NCBI GenBank assembly: GCA_035275285.1
Contig: DATENA010000041.1
Location: 1 to 8,284 of the forward strand
Length of the DNA: 8,284 bases
DNA from: Chersky-265 sp035275285
Lineage (GTDB): Bacteria; Fibrobacterota; Fibrobacteria; UBA11236
Direction: 5' to 3'
The notes under the pieces were generated by a model. That model did no database searches. It was not told the origin of the DNA and worked only from the letters and a program-made list of their open reading frames with translations. Below, one piece after another: positions 5,427-8,284 of the stretch. Numbering within the stretch: the stretch's first letter is position 1; every line of letters starts with the position of its first letter. The translations under genes were made by a program, and so were the position numbers.

Positions 5427-8216
5427 ATGGGAAAGTCGTCGGCGGCCCTCTCGCCCGTCCTGATCGCCATCCTGGGCTGCAGCCTGGAGAACGGCCCGGA
5501 TCGTCCCGGCATCTCCCAGAAACCGGACGGGGGCATGGTCCTGATCCGGGCTTCCGGCAGGACGTTCCATCAAGGGGCCGCCGGGCCCTTGGCGCGTCCG
5601 GAAGAAGGCCCGGTCCTGAAAACCTCCTTCACCTACGACTATGCCCTCGATTCGACCGAGGTGACCCAGGGGGACTTCGCCGGATTGATGGAATTCAATC
5701 CGGTCCCGGACGGCGATTCTTCGGGGCAAGGGGATGGATTCCCGGTCCGCAACCTGAGCTGGTACGACGCCGTCCTGTACGCCAATGCCCGCAGCAAGGC
5801 CGCGGGCCTGGACACCGTATACGAATATGCCGGCGCGGAAAGGGCCGCGGGCGGATCGGCATACGATCTCCGGGGCCTGGAGATCCATCTGGATCGGTAC
5901 GGCTATCGCCTGCCCACCGAGGCGGAATGGGAGTTCGCCGCCCGCGCCGGCGGGGAGGCGGATTTCCCTTGGGGCGGCCTGGAGGATTCGGCCGCGGCCG
6001 CGCGGTTCGCCTGGTACGCCTCCAACGCCCAAGGGGCCCCGCATCCCGTGGCCCGCCTGCAGCCCAATGCCTACGGCCTCCACGACATGGCCGGGAACGT
6101 GGCGGAGTGGGTGAACGATTGGAAGGGCAGCTATCCCGGCGCCGGCGCGTCCGATTTCGCCGGGGCCCGGGATCCGGGTCCGTCCCGCGAGGTGCCCGTG
6201 AAGGGCGGCGCGTACAAATACGGGTTGCGCGAGCTCAGGCCCGCGAACCGCTCCGCCACCTACTCGACGCTCCGTTCCGCCCGGGCCGAATACGTGGGCT
6301 TCCGCTGCGCGCTGGGCGCCATCGCCAGGCCCGCCTACGCCGCCGCGGACGGGGCCCTGGCCGATACGGATCCGGTGCGGCTGGACATCGCGCGTCCGCA
6401 GGGCCTGGTGGGAGGACGCGCGGCGAAACTCGTGTTCGTCAACGCCACCCCGGGCGTGCGCCGTCTGGCCTACGTGGACTATGCGGAATACCCTCCCGGG
6501 GTGCGGGAATTCAACGATGCCGGAGACGTATTCCATCCTTCCATCTCCCCGGACGGGGAATGGGTGGCCTACGGATCCGCGCCCGAAGGGGCGGTCTCGG
6601 GATCGCGCATCTCCGTCCGCAGGCTGGGAGCCGCGCCGTCGCCGGCCATTCCCGTCGGTCCCGGTTTCATCCCCCGCTGGTGGGTCGATCCGGCCTCGCG
6701 CGACACCTTCCTCATCTATACGGGCTCGGCCGCCGACAATTCCCAAAGCCAATGGGCATCCGCCAAAACGTGGATCCGGAAATGGTCCCGCGGGACCGCG
6801 GGCGAGGAGCGCATGCTGATCGCGGACGGAGCCTTCCACGACGGCCGCTCCGCCGACGGCCGCTGGATGGCCACCGGGTTCCGCCTGCTCAAGGTGCGCG
6901 ATGCGCGGACCGGAAGCGTGCGCACCTTGTTCACCGCGCCGGACAACGGGAAGCCCGGGGAGGATACCTCGCAGGTTTGCAACGTCTCCATGGCTCCCGA
7001 CAGCAGCGGAAGGGTGCTGTTCCTGGATTTCGGATCCGAAGCCGTCAGCACCCTCACCGGGTCCTACTACGACATCCACGCCGTGGCCTTCCTGGCCTCG
7101 CCGGGGGGCGCGGTGAAGCGCTGGTTCCACGCGCCGCGCGGAGAGCGGGGATGGGACGATCTGGAATGGACCAACCACCCCGGCTTCGCCGTCTCCGCCG
7201 CAACCGCTCCCGACGGCGGGCACGGGCATCTGTATCTCCTCAACCTCCAGGACTCGGGCGCCGCGCGCCTCGCCGGCGGCACCTGGCTGGCGACGCCTTC
7301 CCTCTGGCTCGGGGCCGCTCCGGACACCTTTTCCACCGCGGGGCTGGACCTGGACAGCCTGGGCCATTACAATGAACCGTCCGCCTCGGGCAACCTGGCG
7401 ATGTTCGCGAACAAGATGGATCTCTTCTGGCGGAGGCATTCCTCCCTGGAGGTCGTCTTCACGGGCAGCTCGCATATCCAATGGGGAATAGATCCCGGCA
7501 AGATCACGCGCTACGCCGCTTTCGACATGGGCTATCCCGGCAACGGCTGGCTGGGGCAGGAAGAATGGATCAAGGGGTATGCTTTGCCGCATTGCCCGCG
7601 CCTGAAAGTCCTGGTGGCGGAAGTCAACCCCGGGATCCTGAACTTTCCCGACGGCGATTTCTTCTGGCGGCGCGAAACCTCCCAATCCTTGGGAGCGATC
7701 TATGATCGCGCCCATGATTTCTGGAGGGACGGGCTGCCGTTCGGTTTCGAGGCCTGGGTAGCGCGCGCGCCCAATCCCCGCCCCATCACCGATTCGACGG
7801 GCTACGGCCATATCGAAGGCACGGGGTGGGGCGGGCCGGCGGCCAAGCCCACGGGCAGCGAATGGGGCCTGGACGATGCGAACTACCTGGCCACCATGGC
7901 CAGGATCGAGGCCTTCGCCCGCGGCATCGCGGAGCGGAAAATCCACCTGGTGCTGCTCAATTTCCCCACCAGCCCGGCCTACCGGAACTCCGACTACTAT
8001 GGCGCTTACGGGCCGCGCATGGAGGTGGGGAGGGAAATCATCAGGCGCCTGAAGGCTTTGGAGGGCGTTTCCCCCTACGTGCATTTCTACGATGCGCATC
8101 GCTTCGGGGATCATGATTACAACGATGGGGATGCCTTCGATTCCGGGCATCTGGACTCGGACGGGGCGGCCAAGCTCACGATCCGGCTCGACAGCCTGGT
8201 GAACGGCTTCCCCTGA
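5427..8216 (+). CDS. Large lipoprotein: FGE-sulfatase-like, beta-propeller-like and SGNH-like domains (TIGR02171-like)
   Basis: A 929-residue predicted lipoprotein of unknown function. A short signal peptide ends in the lipobox ILGC, with C18 the lipidated residue. Residues about 35-300 match the formylglycine-generating-enzyme/sulfatase-modifying fold: GGMVLI, STEVTQGDF, RLPTEAEWEF (161-170), DMAGNVAEW (220-228) and GFRCA around C294. No cysteine occurs between C18 and C294, so the catalytic Cys pair of true FGE is absent and this domain is probably structural or binding. Residues about 330-640 contain repeats of TolB/WD type such as HPSISPDGEWVAYGS (about 370-383) and GRSADGRWMATG. Residues about 670-929 look SGNH-like: GSSHIQWG (680-687, candidate nucleophile Ser) and DSGH (905-908, candidate Asp-His pair) followed by LDSDGAAKL. 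The plan and length resemble the Fibrobacter paralogous family TIGR02171 as I remember it. The ATG at 5427 has AGAAGGA 6 bases upstream. The gene stands alone, behind a terminator-like leader. The coding call is sure; the function is unknown. Confidence 0.9.
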   Translation: MGKSSAALSPVLIAILGCSLENGPDRPGISQKPDGGMVLIRASGRTFHQGAAGPLARPEEGPVLKTSFTYDYALDSTEVTQGDFAGLMEFNPVPDGDSSGQGDGFPVRNLSWYDAVLYANARSKAAGLDTVYEYAGAERAAGGSAYDLRGLEIHLDRYGYRLPTEAEWEFAARAGGEADFPWGGLEDSAAAARFAWYASNAQGAPHPVARLQPNAYGLHDMAGNVAEWVNDWKGSYPGAGASDFAGARDPGPSREVPVKGGAYKYGLRELRPANRSATYSTLRSARAEYVGFRCALGAIARPAYAAADGALADTDPVRLDIARPQGLVGGRAAKLVFVNATPGVRRLAYVDYAEYPPGVREFNDAGDVFHPSISPDGEWVAYGSAPEGAVSGSRISVRRLGAAPSPAIPVGPGFIPRWWVDPASRDTFLIYTGSAADNSQSQWASAKTWIRKWSRGTAGEERMLIADGAFHDGRSADGRWMATGFRLLKVRDARTGSVRTLFTAPDNGKPGEDTSQVCNVSMAPDSSGRVLFLDFGSEAVSTLTGSYYDIHAVAFLASPGGAVKRWFHAPRGERGWDDLEWTNHPGFAVSAATAPDGGHGHLYLLNLQDSGAARLAGGTWLATPSLWLGAAPDTFSTAGLDLDSLGHYNEPSASGNLAMFANKMDLFWRRHSSLEVVFTGSSHIQWGIDPGKITRYAAFDMGYPGNGWLGQEEWIKGYALPHCPRLKVLVAEVNPGILNFPDGDFFWRRETSQSLGAIYDRAHDFWRDGLPFGFEAWVARAPNPRPITDSTGYGHIEGTGWGGPAAKPTGSEWGLDDANYLATMARIEAFARGIAERKIHLVLLNFPTSPAYRNSDYYGAYGPRMEVGREIIRRLKALEGVSPYVHFYDAHRFGDHDYNDGDAFDSGHLDSDGAAKLTIRLDSLVNGFP

Positions 8217-8222
8217 CCCGGA

Positions 8223-8281
8223 CGCTCGGAAGCCGAGCGGGCGCTCGGAAGCCGAGCGGGCGCCCGCCCGGCTTCCGGGCG
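8223..8281. repeat. Cluster of three small AAG/CTT-loop hairpins after the lipoprotein gene
   Basis: Two perfect tandem 19-base copies (8223-8241, 8242-8260) each form CGCTCGG-AAG-CCGAGCG, a 7-bp stem with a 3-base loop. A third hairpin, CGCCCGG-CTT-CCGGGCG (8265-8281), is the same design in inverted orientation. The third can alternatively refold as GGGCGCCCG (8258-8266) with CGGGCGCCC (8276-8284). The cluster begins 6 bases after the stop codon, so it may end transcription or protect the 3' end, but there is no T-run before the window ends. It may continue past the edge. Confidence 0.65.
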
Positions 8282-8284
8282 CCC

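Noticed and set aside
5412..8150. Long open frame on the minus strand opposite the lipoprotein gene
   Set aside because: It is an antisense shadow of a GC-rich gene. The plus-strand product has a lipobox, FGE motifs and a ribosome binding site; the antisense product has no recognisable motif.
1..8284. CRISPR arrays, tRNA or rRNA genes, toxin-antitoxin or phage-defence genes
   Set aside because: No spaced direct repeats, cloverleaf folds or rRNA stretches were seen, and every long gene is assigned to another family.

Overview
This is a GC-rich, gene-dense bacterial window. It holds six protein-coding genes, one of them cut by the left edge. Five are household or transport genes: a cystathionine beta-synthase-type enzyme, a two-gene DrrAB-like ABC exporter, a Bcp-type peroxiredoxin and an SLC10A7/YfeH-like carrier. 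The sixth is a large three-domain lipoprotein. Its plan (lipobox, FGE-sulfatase-like domain, WD/TolB-like propeller, C-terminal SGNH-like domain, about 930 residues) recalls, from memory, the Fibrobacter succinogenes paralogous family TIGR02171. That makes a GC-rich member of Fibrobacterota my best guess for the source. This rests on one gene and is an inference.

Layout. 1-1410 (+): cystathionine beta-synthase, missing its first codons. 1459-3242 (-): exporter operon, ATPase then permease, joined by a 4-base GTGA overlap and convergent with the first gene. 3243-3417: divergent control region with a candidate promoter for the peroxiredoxin. 3418-3861 (+): peroxiredoxin. 3887-4873 (-): bile acid:sodium symporter superfamily carrier. 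4874-5426: the only long non-coding stretch. 5427-8216 (+): the lipoprotein. 8223-8281: a cluster of three small hairpins just after its stop codon.

The non-coding stretch is the most unusual part. It contains (a) a 168-base element with perfect 24-base inverted terminal arms, each arm holding a TA that could be a target duplication, and nested internal hairpins, which looks like a MITE; and (b) a separate structured leader before the lipoprotein gene. The leader has a two-part stem-loop, then a hairpin that overlaps and would exclude an intrinsic terminator (6-bp stem plus T7) ending 26 bases before the start codon. This suggests the lipoprotein is controlled by attenuation. The genes do not form one pathway. 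The exporter pair is the only clear functional unit, and the lipoprotein appears to be transcribed alone.
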